A stretch of 5,474 nucleotides of DNA from assembly GCA_003532715.1 (NCBI GenBank), contig DOEZ01000141.1:1-5474 (forward strand). The letters run 5' to 3'. A program made the translations under genes and the position numbers. The stretch comes from Planctomycetaceae bacterium (lineage in GTDB: Bacteria; Planctomycetota; Planctomycetia; Pirellulales; Thermoguttaceae). The notes below the pieces were generated by a model that saw only the letters and a program-made list of their open reading frames with translations, did not search any database and had not been told where the DNA came from. Positions 1-5,194 of the stretch are shown one piece after another. Position 1 is the stretch's first letter, and each line of letters begins with the position of its first letter.

Positions 1-131
1 CTCGTTGCGACGAGTACGACGAGAAGGCCGGCGAGTCAGAGTTCTGGAGTCAGAAGACCTACCACGCACGTTATGTGTGCGATTCGTTCGCGGGGAACGA
101 ACGCGTCGCCATGGCGGTAAAGGCCGCTTGA
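1..131 (+). CDS. C-terminal end of an unrecognised protein (5' truncated by window edge)
   Basis: This is the 3' end of a gene that begins before the window. The frame starting at base 3 is open for 42 codons and ends at TGA 129-131. The translated tail begins RCDEYDEKAGESEFWSQ and ends AGNERVAMAVKAA. It is rich in acidic and aromatic residues, with mostly G or C in third codon positions, which is what real genes here look like. The two other plus frames give arginine/serine-rich low-quality translations. Two cysteines (the second residue and the C of YVCDSF) are visible, but no motif I can name. I do not recognise the family. The gene is co-directional with the DUF1559 gene 248 bases downstream, too far to infer an operon. 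Confidence that it is coding is fairly good. Its function is unknown. Confidence 0.65.
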   Translation, partial: RCDEYDEKAGESEFWSQKTYHARYVCDSFAGNERVAMAVKAA

Positions 132-379
132 ACGTGTTGTGTCTGCTTTCGAAGGCCAAATGCCCGTTGGTGTCCGTTCTCGCGCTGTTGTCGTCGGCTA
201 ACGGCTGACCGCGCGGGATGTTTCAGCGCGAGCGACGTTTCGCCGGTGTTTTTGCATTGAAGAACCGTCTCGTGACAACACGGGCAAGTCGGCGGTGGCG
301 ATTGAAACAAGTCCCCAGGCTGAAGTCCGAAACACGTTCTCGGATGAAAGGTTGCGTTTTCGATGTCCGGAGTATTCGC
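132..379. other. Intergenic stretch, no gene seen
   Basis: These 248 bases lie between the truncated first gene and the DUF1559 gene. Frames through it give arginine-rich translations without a ribosome binding site or family signature. A modest inverted repeat, CGCGC at 210-214 with GCGCG at 226-230 (11-base loop), is the only hairpin I noted. No convincing -35/-10 pair was found, although the DUF1559 gene's promoter presumably lies here. Confidence 0.5.
369..372 (+). promoter_or_regulatory. Ribosome binding site deciding the DUF1559 start
   Basis: GGAG lies 7 bases before ATG 380. The two upstream in-frame ATGs at 218 and 344 have no comparable Shine-Dalgarno sequence. They would also add a basic, non-conserved extension ahead of the prepilin signal, so 380 is preferred. 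Confidence 0.6.
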
Positions 380-1192
380 ATGAGAACGTCATCGCGGAAT
401 CCACGGCCTCGGTCGGATCGGTCGGCGTTCACCTTGGTGGAGCTGCTCGTGGTGACCGCGATTCTCGGCACGCTCGTCGCGCTGCTATTGCCGGCCGTGC
501 AGGCGGCGCGCGAGGCGGCTCGACGGATCGCGTGCGCCAACAATCTTCGCCAGGTCGGCGTCGGATTGCTGCACTACCACGACGGTTACGGGACCTTTCC
601 GCCCGGGTGCGTCGAGCATCGCAGTTTCGTGCGAGGCGGCCGGCAGTTGGCCTGGTCGGCCCTGTTGCTTCCGTTTCTCGAACAAGAATCGATTTATGCG
701 ATGCTCGACGTGAACCAGGGTTTCGACAGCCCGGCGAACAAAGCCGGGGCGGCCCACGTGCTGGCCGTGTACGTCTGCCCGACCAATCCGCGCGAGTCGA
801 TGCACGTCGACGGCCGGGCCGTGTGCGACTACGGAGGGATTTTCGGCCAGCGGCTCGTCAGCGGCAGCGGCTTCGCCAACGGCACCATGTTGTACGACAG
901 CCCGGTGTCGATCGGCGACATCACCGACGGCACGTCGACCACGCTCGTCGTGGCCGAGGACGGTTTGAGCGGAGACATGCAGTGGATCAACGGACTGAAC
1001 GTATTCCAGCAGGCCTTTCCGATCAACCGAGCGCCAAGAGGCGAGAACGAAATACGAAGCTTGCACGGCGGCGGCGGAGCGCACGGGCTTTTTGGCGACG
1101 GGACCGTTCGCTTCCTCGCCGAGACGATCGACATTACGGTTTTGGCGGCCATCTGCACGCGAGCGGGCGGCGAAATCGTGCCGCCGTTGTGA
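380..1192 (+). CDS. DUF1559 domain-containing prepilin-like protein
   Basis: Predicted 270-residue type II pseudopilin-like protein of the DUF1559 family, which is greatly expanded in planctomycetes. A short basic leader (residues 1-15) precedes a prepilin peptidase site at A16/F17 (SAFTLVELLVV). The glutamate at position 5 of the mature protein (E21) is present. The hydrophobic helix covers about 18-40 and runs into the family signature LLLPAVQAAREAARR. Further family landmarks are CANNLRQVGVGLLHYHDGYGTFPPG (52-76, split here as two motifs), DGTSTTLVVAED at 183-194, and a C-terminal H...DG segment (H229, D240-G241). Position -1 is alanine rather than the classical glycine. The H-to-DG spacing is 10 residues instead of the usual 9. 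The protein is somewhat shorter than many relatives. It is probably inserted in the inner membrane and assembled or retained at the envelope. The actual role of the family is not established. The next gene is 236 bases away, so it is probably transcribed alone. Confidence 0.93.
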   Translation: MRTSSRNPRPRSDRSAFTLVELLVVTAILGTLVALLLPAVQAAREAARRIACANNLRQVGVGLLHYHDGYGTFPPGCVEHRSFVRGGRQLAWSALLLPFLEQESIYAMLDVNQGFDSPANKAGAAHVLAVYVCPTNPRESMHVDGRAVCDYGGIFGQRLVSGSGFANGTMLYDSPVSIGDITDGTSTTLVVAEDGLSGDMQWINGLNVFQQAFPINRAPRGENEIRSLHGGGGAHGLFGDGTVRFLAETIDITVLAAICTRAGGEIVPPL

Positions 1193-1196
1193 CGTC

Positions 1197-1241
1197 GCGA
1201 AGCGAGATAGTCCCCCTTCGCTCCACGAAAGTAGCGTCGTG
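1197..1241 (+). terminator. Possible hairpin terminator after the DUF1559 gene
   Basis: Just after the stop codon, GCGAAG (1197-1202) can pair with CTTCGC (1216-1221), and CACGA (1224-1228) with TCGTG (1237-1241). There is no T-run, so this is not a classical intrinsic terminator. The sequence is also part of the REP-like repeat described separately. It may act as a transcript 3' end, but this is only inferred from position and structure. Confidence 0.3.
1208..1236 (-). repeat. REP-like palindromic element, copy 1 (decayed)
   Basis: This 29-base stretch is the reverse complement of 1319-1347 at 26 of 29 positions. The three differences are at 1213, 1216 and 1225. Relative to the intact copy, the changes at 1216 and 1225 each break a base pair of the element's own hairpin. 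This suggests copy 1 has drifted while copy 2 keeps its perfect stem. It starts 16 bases after the DUF1559 stop codon. Confidence 0.7.
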
Positions 1242-1254
1242 AAAAGCACTTGTC

Positions 1255-1270
1255 GCGGTAGCATTGCCGC
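1255..1270. repeat. Small hairpin between the two REP-like copies
   Basis: GCGGTA (1255-1260) pairs with TGCCGC (1265-1270) across a GCAT loop, with one G-T pair. It sits in the interior of the inverted REP pair. The arrangement of two opposite repeats with a hairpin between resembles the paired palindromic units called BIMEs in enterobacteria. Confidence 0.4.
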
Positions 1271-1318
1271 TAGAGTGGCGAGATGAAAAACATTTCGTGG
1301 AAGCATCGTTCGGTATTA

Positions 1319-1347
1319 CGCTACTTTCGCGGAGCGAAAGGCGACTA
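1319..1347 (+). repeat. REP-like palindromic element, copy 2 (intact hairpin)
   Basis: The core is a perfect 7-base-pair hairpin: CTTTCGC (1324-1330), loop GGA, GCGAAAG (1334-1340), within CGCTA...GCGACTA flanks. It is the inverted partner of 1208-1236. From memory, near-identical CTTTCGCGGAGCGAAAG elements are scattered through intergenic regions of many Pirellulales genomes. That recollection was not checked. A separate 10-base palindrome, TACGGCCGTA (1348-1357), follows at once. Confidence 0.7.
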
Positions 1348-1414
1348 TACGGCCGTACGACCATGAGACGTTCCACGCGCATTCGACCCCAACAAACGTT
1401 TGACCAAGACTACT

Positions 1415-1420
1415 CAGGAG
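1415..1420 (+). promoter_or_regulatory. Ribosome binding site deciding the PEP-CTERM protein start
   Basis: CAGGAG ends 8 bases before ATG 1429, and this ATG is followed at once by a good signal peptide. In-frame ATGs at 1264 and 1363 lack a Shine-Dalgarno sequence. Starting at 1264 would translate straight through the REP-like element, so both are rejected as starts. Confidence 0.75.
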
Positions 1421-1428
1421 ACATAATC

Positions 1429-2712
1429 ATGCACCGCCCCTTGAAACAGAACATTCCGTCGCGTTTTTCGATCCTTGCCGCGATGATCGTCTTCTTCGCG
1501 ATTCCTGCCTTCGCCTCCGGCGCGTCGGCGATCGTCTCGCCCGGCAACGGCTTCGGGGCGCGCGATCTTCTGTCGGATGAATGGATCGATGGATTTTGTC
1601 TCTTCGGCGACGGTGTGGCCGTTTTCTCGATGGAGAATGGACTCGAAATCATCGACCGAGCCAACCCGGCGTCGGGCCAATCGTGGGGCAGGCCCCAGGA
1701 CTATTTTGCCGCCCACACCGATCCCAGCAGCGGCTACGTCAACGTGTGGAACAGCTTCATGACACCCGACCCGTCGGGCGACTCGCTGTGGATCGGCTTC
1801 ACGATGTGGGACAACACGGACGATCGCATCTACCGGGTGGATGCCGGAGGCACGTGGGACGCCTACACGACGTTGAGCGGCAACTTCGATCTGGAGTTTT
1901 TCGGTGGAGAAGCCTATGTGTCGGCCAATCCGGGCGGACTGACGCAGGCGCAAAGCACCATCTACCGGCTCGATACGACCTGGGCCGATCAGCACGCCGT
2001 GGTTGCCGAAGTCGGCGGCTATTCGGCCGGACTAGGCTTCGACGCGGCGGGCAATCTCTATTACGGTACGTGCCACCTGGACGAGTACTACGCTCCGATC
2101 GACAACAAGATGATCCGCTATTCCGCGTCGGACGTTGCCTTGGGCGATTTGACGATTGACGACGCCGAAATTCTCTTCGATTTGACCTCCGGTGGGTGCG
2201 ACGTGGACGTCGATGACGCGGGGAACGTGGTCTTCAACGTCAACGACTTCGCGGGCGGCAACTTCGTCGGAGTGTGGAACGAAGCAGTCAACGGCGGAGA
2301 GCCTCGGCAAGCGGCCGTGCCCGGGGGAGCGGGTTGGCCCTGGTTTTCGCTTCTGGAGGTATCCGGAAACGTCGCGGCGGGTGGAAGTATCTACGTGGCC
2401 GATTCCGACAACGCGCCGGGGATCGCCCAAATCGTGAAGCTCGCACCAGGCGACGCGAACGGCGACTTTTGCGTCGACGAGGCCGACGCGGCCATTCTGG
2501 CCGGCCGTTGGGGGAATAGCGACGTCCTTTGGGCTGACGGCGATTTCGACGGCGACGGGAAGGTTGGTCCCACCGACGCGGCCATTCTGGCGGCGAATTG
2601 GAGCTCGGGCCCGCAGCCGGCCGAGGCGGCGTCCGCGCCCGAGCCAATCGGCGTTGTGTTGTTGGCGACCTTGTTGTTCGCCCTGGTCGGCACGCGATTC
2701 GGCAAGAAGTAG
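1429..2712 (+). CDS. Secreted protein with dockerin repeats and PEP-CTERM-type anchor
   Basis: Predicted 427-residue exported protein. An N-terminal signal peptide has basic residues H2-R12 and a hydrophobic core at about 13-29 ending AFASGASA. Residues ~50-335 are glycine/aspartate/tryptophan-rich with recurring short strand-like segments (for example IYRVDAGGTW, GLGFDAAGNLYYG, VDVDDAGNVVFN, GSIYVADSDN). This suggests an extracellular beta-propeller-like domain, but no specific family is recognised. Residues 341-394 form a type I dockerin-like pair of calcium loops: D342/N344/D346/D353 and D372/D374/D376/D383, each followed by DAAILA. The tail is PEP (404-406), a hydrophobic helix at about 407-421 and a basic end RFGKK, the layout of PEP-CTERM/exosortase sorting signals. 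It is probably exported by Sec and then processed or anchored at the cell envelope. Binding partners and substrate are unknown. It is flanked by a REP-like region and a fresh promoter, so probably monocistronic. Confidence 0.88.
   Translation: MHRPLKQNIPSRFSILAAMIVFFAIPAFASGASAIVSPGNGFGARDLLSDEWIDGFCLFGDGVAVFSMENGLEIIDRANPASGQSWGRPQDYFAAHTDPSSGYVNVWNSFMTPDPSGDSLWIGFTMWDNTDDRIYRVDAGGTWDAYTTLSGNFDLEFFGGEAYVSANPGGLTQAQSTIYRLDTTWADQHAVVAEVGGYSAGLGFDAAGNLYYGTCHLDEYYAPIDNKMIRYSASDVALGDLTIDDAEILFDLTSGGCDVDVDDAGNVVFNVNDFAGGNFVGVWNEAVNGGEPRQAAVPGGAGWPWFSLLEVSGNVAAGGSIYVADSDNAPGIAQIVKLAPGDANGDFCVDEADAAILAGRWGNSDVLWADGDFDGDGKVGPTDAAILAANWSSGPQPAEAASAPEPIGVVLLATLLFALVGTRFGKK
2483..2501 (+). repeat. Direct repeat in dockerin coding sequence, copy 1
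   Basis: CCGACGCGGCCATTCTGGC occurs here and again, without a mismatch, at 2573-2591. The spacing is 90 bases (30 codons) and both copies encode the ADAAILA/TDAAILA part of a calcium-binding half. The DNA identity points to a fairly recent internal duplication or to gene conversion between the two dockerin halves. Confidence 0.75.
2573..2591 (+). repeat. Direct repeat in dockerin coding sequence, copy 2
   Basis: Second exact copy of the 19-base unit at 2483-2501, in the same reading frame, in the second dockerin half. Confidence 0.75.
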
Positions 2713-2751
2713 ACAAACTTCATTCATCAGATCCGAAGTGACGATTCATGT

Positions 2752-2780
2752 TTGTGGTCGGCGTCGTGTCATGGTAGAAT
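2752..2780 (+). promoter_or_regulatory. Candidate extended -10 promoter for the oxidoreductase gene
   Basis: TTGTGG (2752-2757) is separated by 17 bases from TAGAAT (2775-2780), which matches TATAAT at 5 of 6 positions. TG at 2772-2773 one base upstream makes an extended -10. The -35 match is weak (3 of 6), which fits an extended -10 promoter. Transcription would start near 2787, giving a leader of about 80 bases that contains the hairpin at 2797-2834. The comparison uses the general bacterial housekeeping sigma consensus. Planctomycete promoters are less well defined. Confidence 0.5.
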
Positions 2781-2796
2781 CGGACGGATTGTGGGA

Positions 2797-2834
2797 TTTG
2801 CGCGTTAATCAGAAGTCATTTCTTCTCGCGCAAA
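2797..2834 (+). promoter_or_regulatory. Two-part hairpin in the leader of the Gfo/Idh/MocA gene
   Basis: TTTGCGCG (2797-2804) pairs perfectly with CGCGCAAA (2827-2834). Inside it, AGAAG (2811-2815) pairs with CTTCT (2822-2826) across a 6-base loop. The only interruption is a 6-base bulge (TTAATC, 2805-2810) on the left arm, giving 13 base pairs in all. The structure ends 17 bases before the ribosome binding site and has no T-run, so it is not a terminator. It could be an operator, an mRNA stability element or a structured leader. No known riboswitch class is recognised. Confidence 0.55.
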
Positions 2835-2851
2835 GACAAGAATCTCGGCCG

Positions 2852-2858
2852 AAAGGAG
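2852..2858 (+). promoter_or_regulatory. Ribosome binding site of the Gfo/Idh/MocA gene
   Basis: AAAGGAG lies 10 bases before ATG 2869, a strong match that supports this start. The start also places the twin-arginine motif at residues 7-8, as expected for a Tat signal. Confidence 0.75.
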
Positions 2859-2868
2859 AGAATTCGAC

Positions 2869-4218
2869 ATGACACCTCGAACGACTCGCCGCACTTTCAC
2901 CAAGGGGCTTGTTGCCGGCGCGGCTCTGCCGTGGTTGACTCCGGCGATAGTCCGCGCCTCGTCACGAGGCGAAAAGGTCCGTCATGCGGGCATTGGGGTC
3001 GGGGGGATGGGCGCGTCCGATCTTCGCGCGTTGGCCGCCAGTCCTCATTGCGAGATCGTTGCCCTGTGCGACGTCGACGATCGTCCGCTCCAGGAAGCGG
3101 CAAAGAAGTACCCCAAGGCGCGGCTCTATCACGACTTCCGCGAGCTGTTCGACAAGGAAGCCAAGAACATCGATTCGTGCCATGTGTCCGTGCCCGATCA
3201 TATGCACGCGCCGATTGCGATGACGGCAGTCAACCACAGGAAGCATGTTTACTGTCAGAAACCGCTGACACACGAGATCGACGAGGCGCGCAAGCTTCGA
3301 TTGGCGGCGAAGAACGCGGGCATTGTCACGCAGTTGGGAACGCAGATTCATTCGCACACGGCATATCGCACGTGTGTGAAGTTGATTCGCGAGGGGGCGA
3401 TCGGCAAGGTCGAAAGCGTGCATACCTGGGCCGATCGCGGATGGACGAACGATGGCCGGCCGACGCAAATCGAGGATCCGCCCGCCCATGTCCACTGGGA
3501 TCTTTGGATCGGCGTGGCGCCGTTTCAGCCGTGGGGCAAGGACGCGACGGGACAACCGGCCTATCATCCGAAAAAATGGTGGAGTTGGATCGACTTTGGC
3601 ACGGGCAACTTGGGCGACATGGGGTGCCATCTTTTCGATCCGGTGGTGAAGAGTCTGGATCTTGGGCCACCGCTTCGGGTGTGCGCGGAATGTGAACCCC
3701 CCAAGAACGACACGTGGCCGAGCGCGGGCCGCGTCGAATACTGGTTTCCGAAGACGGAGTACACGGCCGGCCCCTTGCGCATGACCTGGTACGACGGCGG
3801 GTTCAAACTGGGCAACCACCCGCCGACGGAACTCGCGCGGCTCGCGCCGGGGAAGTCCTTGCCTTCGCAGGGTTCGATCTTCGTCGGGCACAAGGGCTGT
3901 TTGCTGCTGCCGCACTGGAAGATTCCTAGCCTCTTGCCCGAGGAGGAATTCAAGGATTACCCGATCGAGCCGGCGCCAAGCGTGGACCACTGGCTGTCGT
4001 TCATCGACGCCTGCCGAGGCGAAGGCGAAACGAGCGCGAATTTCGACTACGCGGGACCGTTTTCGGAAACGGTTCTACTCGGCAATCTGGCCAAGCGATT
4101 TCCGAACCAAAGCCTGGAGTGGGACGCCGACTCGCTGAAGTGCAGGAACTTCCCGGCCGCCAACGACTATATCGGGCGAAAATACCGTCGCGGTTGGGAA
4201 ATCGAAGGGCTTTCGTGA
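2869..4218 (+). CDS. Tat-exported Gfo/Idh/MocA family oxidoreductase
   Basis: Predicted 449-residue NAD(P)-dependent oxidoreductase of the Gfo/Idh/MocA superfamily, whose members act on sugars, polyols and related compounds. The N-terminus is a twin-arginine signal (TRRTFTKG, R7-R8, hydrophobic stretch 13-28, possible cleavage after A30), so the enzyme should fold with cofactor in the cytoplasm and act outside the inner membrane. A Rossmann fold follows: GIGVGGMG at 41-48, with acidic D68/D70 at the end of the second strand. The motif usually written EKP reads CQKPLTHE here (Q130-K131-P132), with the lysine kept. The GDMGCH segment supplies D250 and H254, matching the conserved catalytic D...H of the family. 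The C-terminal part (about 215-449) fits the bacterial-type C-terminal domain common in planctomycetes. The substrate cannot be told from sequence. It has its own likely promoter and structured leader, and the HAD phosphatase follows after 53 bases. Confidence 0.95.
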   Translation: MTPRTTRRTFTKGLVAGAALPWLTPAIVRASSRGEKVRHAGIGVGGMGASDLRALAASPHCEIVALCDVDDRPLQEAAKKYPKARLYHDFRELFDKEAKNIDSCHVSVPDHMHAPIAMTAVNHRKHVYCQKPLTHEIDEARKLRLAAKNAGIVTQLGTQIHSHTAYRTCVKLIREGAIGKVESVHTWADRGWTNDGRPTQIEDPPAHVHWDLWIGVAPFQPWGKDATGQPAYHPKKWWSWIDFGTGNLGDMGCHLFDPVVKSLDLGPPLRVCAECEPPKNDTWPSAGRVEYWFPKTEYTAGPLRMTWYDGGFKLGNHPPTELARLAPGKSLPSQGSIFVGHKGCLLLPHWKIPSLLPEEEFKDYPIEPAPSVDHWLSFIDACRGEGETSANFDYAGPFSETVLLGNLAKRFPNQSLEWDADSLKCRNFPAANDYIGRKYRRGWEIEGLS

Positions 4219-4226
4219 TTACACGT

Positions 4227-4243
4227 GTTTTTCATGGAAAAAC
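4227..4243 (+). repeat. A/T-rich perfect inverted repeat between oxidoreductase and phosphatase genes
   Basis: GTTTTTC (4227-4233), loop ATG, GAAAAAC (4237-4243) is a perfect 7-base-pair hairpin in the 53-base gap. It is overlapped on its left by the 8-base palindrome ACACGTGT (4221-4228). The stem is too A/T-rich for a strong terminator. A protein-binding site or a weak processing or attenuation point are possible. Confidence 0.45.
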
Positions 4244-4271
4244 AATCGGTTGAGTAACGAGATCGAGGAAC

Positions 4272-5150
4272 ATGGCTGTCAACGTGGAAGGCAAGGACGA
4301 CATTAATGCCCCCGACGATTCACCGGCGACGGAGCTTCCTTCGGCCCGATTGAGGTCGATTCGCCACGTGGCGCTCGATCTGGACGGAACGATCTACAAG
4401 GACGACGTGGTGTTTGAGGGCGTCAACGACTTTCTGGCGACGCTTCGCTCGCTGGGAATCGGCTACACTTTTCTGACGAACAACTCGTCGCGGAGCCGCC
4501 ACGAGTATGTCGCGCGGCTTCGCGGCCTGGGAATCGCCTGTGACGACGAGAACGTGTTCACCTCGGCCGACGCGACCATCGTCTACATGCGGAAACAAAT
4601 CCCGGACGTTCGGCGGATCTATCTTCTGGGAACGCCCAGCCTAGGCGAGCAATTCGCCGAAGCCGGCTACGTCCTTTGCGTCGGAGCCGAAGAACCCGAG
4701 GCCGTAGTGGTCGGTTTCGACACGACCCTTGACCATCGGCGGCTGTGCCAGGCGGCCTACTGGATCGCCCAGGGAAAGCCGTACGTGGCGACCCACCCCG
4801 ACCGAATCTGTCCGACCGGCGAGCCGACGGTGTTGGTCGATTGCGGGGCGATCTGTGCGGCGATCGCGGCGGCGACCGGCCGTTGGCCGTTGGCCGTACC
4901 CGGCAAACCCGACCGGCTCATGCTCGCGGGCATTCTGGCGTCGCGCGGGCTGCGCTCGGACGAGTTGGCCATGGTGGGCGATCGGCTCTATACCGACATG
5001 GCCATGGCCGCCGCGTCCGGCGCGCTGGGCGTATTGGTGCTGACCGGCGAGGCAACCGCCGAGCAAGCCGCGGCCATGGAACAACCGCCCGACCTAGTGG
5101 TCGACGACGTCGTCGCCTTTGGACGTCTGTTGGCGGAAATCGCTGGGTAG
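4272..5150 (+). CDS. HAD-IIA family (NagD-type) phosphatase
   Basis: Predicted 292-residue cytoplasmic haloacid dehalogenase-superfamily phosphatase, subfamily IIA (NagD, p-nitrophenyl phosphatase and phosphoglycolate phosphatase relatives). All four catalytic motifs are intact. Motif I is DLDGT with nucleophile D36 and acid/base D38. Motif II is TNNSS (69-73). Motif III is PGKPD with K212. Motif IV is GDRLYTD with Mg-binding D237 and D242. The substrate-specificity cap of type C2 lies between motifs II and III (about 80-205). Length is normal apart from a polar N-terminal extension of about 28 residues, so motif I comes later than in most relatives. The start is the only in-frame ATG before motif I, but the AGGA at 4266-4269 is only 2 bases from it. 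GTG 4284 and TTG 4350 are weaker alternatives. It may be cotranscribed with the upstream oxidoreductase. The physiological phosphate ester is unknown. Confidence 0.93.
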   Translation: MAVNVEGKDDINAPDDSPATELPSARLRSIRHVALDLDGTIYKDDVVFEGVNDFLATLRSLGIGYTFLTNNSSRSRHEYVARLRGLGIACDDENVFTSADATIVYMRKQIPDVRRIYLLGTPSLGEQFAEAGYVLCVGAEEPEAVVVGFDTTLDHRRLCQAAYWIAQGKPYVATHPDRICPTGEPTVLVDCGAICAAIAAATGRWPLAVPGKPDRLMLAGILASRGLRSDELAMVGDRLYTDMAMAAASGALGVLVLTGEATAEQAAAMEQPPDLVVDDVVAFGRLLAEIAG

Positions 5151-5153
5151 GAC

Positions 5154-5183
5154 GCCGGCGCCGCGGGAACCCGCGTTGGCGGC
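5154..5183. terminator. GC-rich hairpin between convergent genes, possible bidirectional terminator
   Basis: CGCGGG (5162-5167) and CCCGCG (5170-5175) form a perfect stem around AA. Outer GCCG (5154-5157) and CGGC (5180-5183) can extend it through mismatches. It fills most of the 44-base gap between the phosphatase stop and the stop of the minus-strand gene, the usual place for a shared terminator. No T-tract follows on either strand, so it would be a non-canonical one. Confidence 0.45.
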
Positions 5184-5194
5184 GATTACCCGCG

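Noticed and set aside
83..103. Overlapping hairpin TTCGTT...AACGAA / CGTTCG...CGAACG
   Set aside because: It lies inside the coding end of the first gene, ahead of its stop and without a T-run. It is unlikely to be a terminator.
218..379. Upstream extension of the DUF1559 gene to ATG 218 or 344
   Set aside because: It adds an arginine-rich stretch ahead of the prepilin leader, and there is no Shine-Dalgarno. The GGAG at 369-372 fits ATG 380.
1250..1276. TTGTCG, 15 bases, TAGAGT as a promoter in the REP region
   Set aside because: Both boxes are poor, the spacer is too short, and the sequence is part of the hairpin between the repeats.
485..1306. Long minus-strand open frame opposite the DUF1559 gene
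   Set aside because: It mirrors the plus-strand gene, which has clear family motifs, and has no recognisable domain. Such shadows are expected in GC-rich coding DNA.
1400..1427. TTGACC, 16 bases, CATAAT: a strong-looking promoter
   Set aside because: The -10 ends one base before ATG 1429 and overlaps the ribosome binding site region, so transcription would start inside the gene, past its own start and Shine-Dalgarno. It cannot drive this gene as annotated and is probably chance.
1264..1428. Upstream extension of the PEP-CTERM protein gene to ATG 1264
   Set aside because: The added residues come from the REP-like repeat, there is no ribosome binding site, and the signal peptide would no longer be N-terminal.
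2564..2872. Small plus-strand frame bridging the PEP-CTERM gene and the oxidoreductase gene
   Set aside because: It overlaps a real gene out of frame and runs through the promoter and leader hairpin. The product is arginine/proline-rich, with no supporting ribosome binding site.
2962..3990. Long minus-strand open frame opposite the oxidoreductase gene
   Set aside because: It is an arginine/histidine-rich shadow of a gene with intact family motifs, and it has no domain signature of its own.
4997..5006. 10-base palindrome CATGGCCATG
   Set aside because: It is coding sequence of motif IV of the phosphatase (DMAMA), where repeated Met and Ala codons create it by chance.
5102..5115. 14-base perfect palindrome CGACGACGTCGTCG
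   Set aside because: It lies in the phosphatase coding sequence and follows from consecutive Asp and Val codons (GAC/GTC). No independent sign of function.
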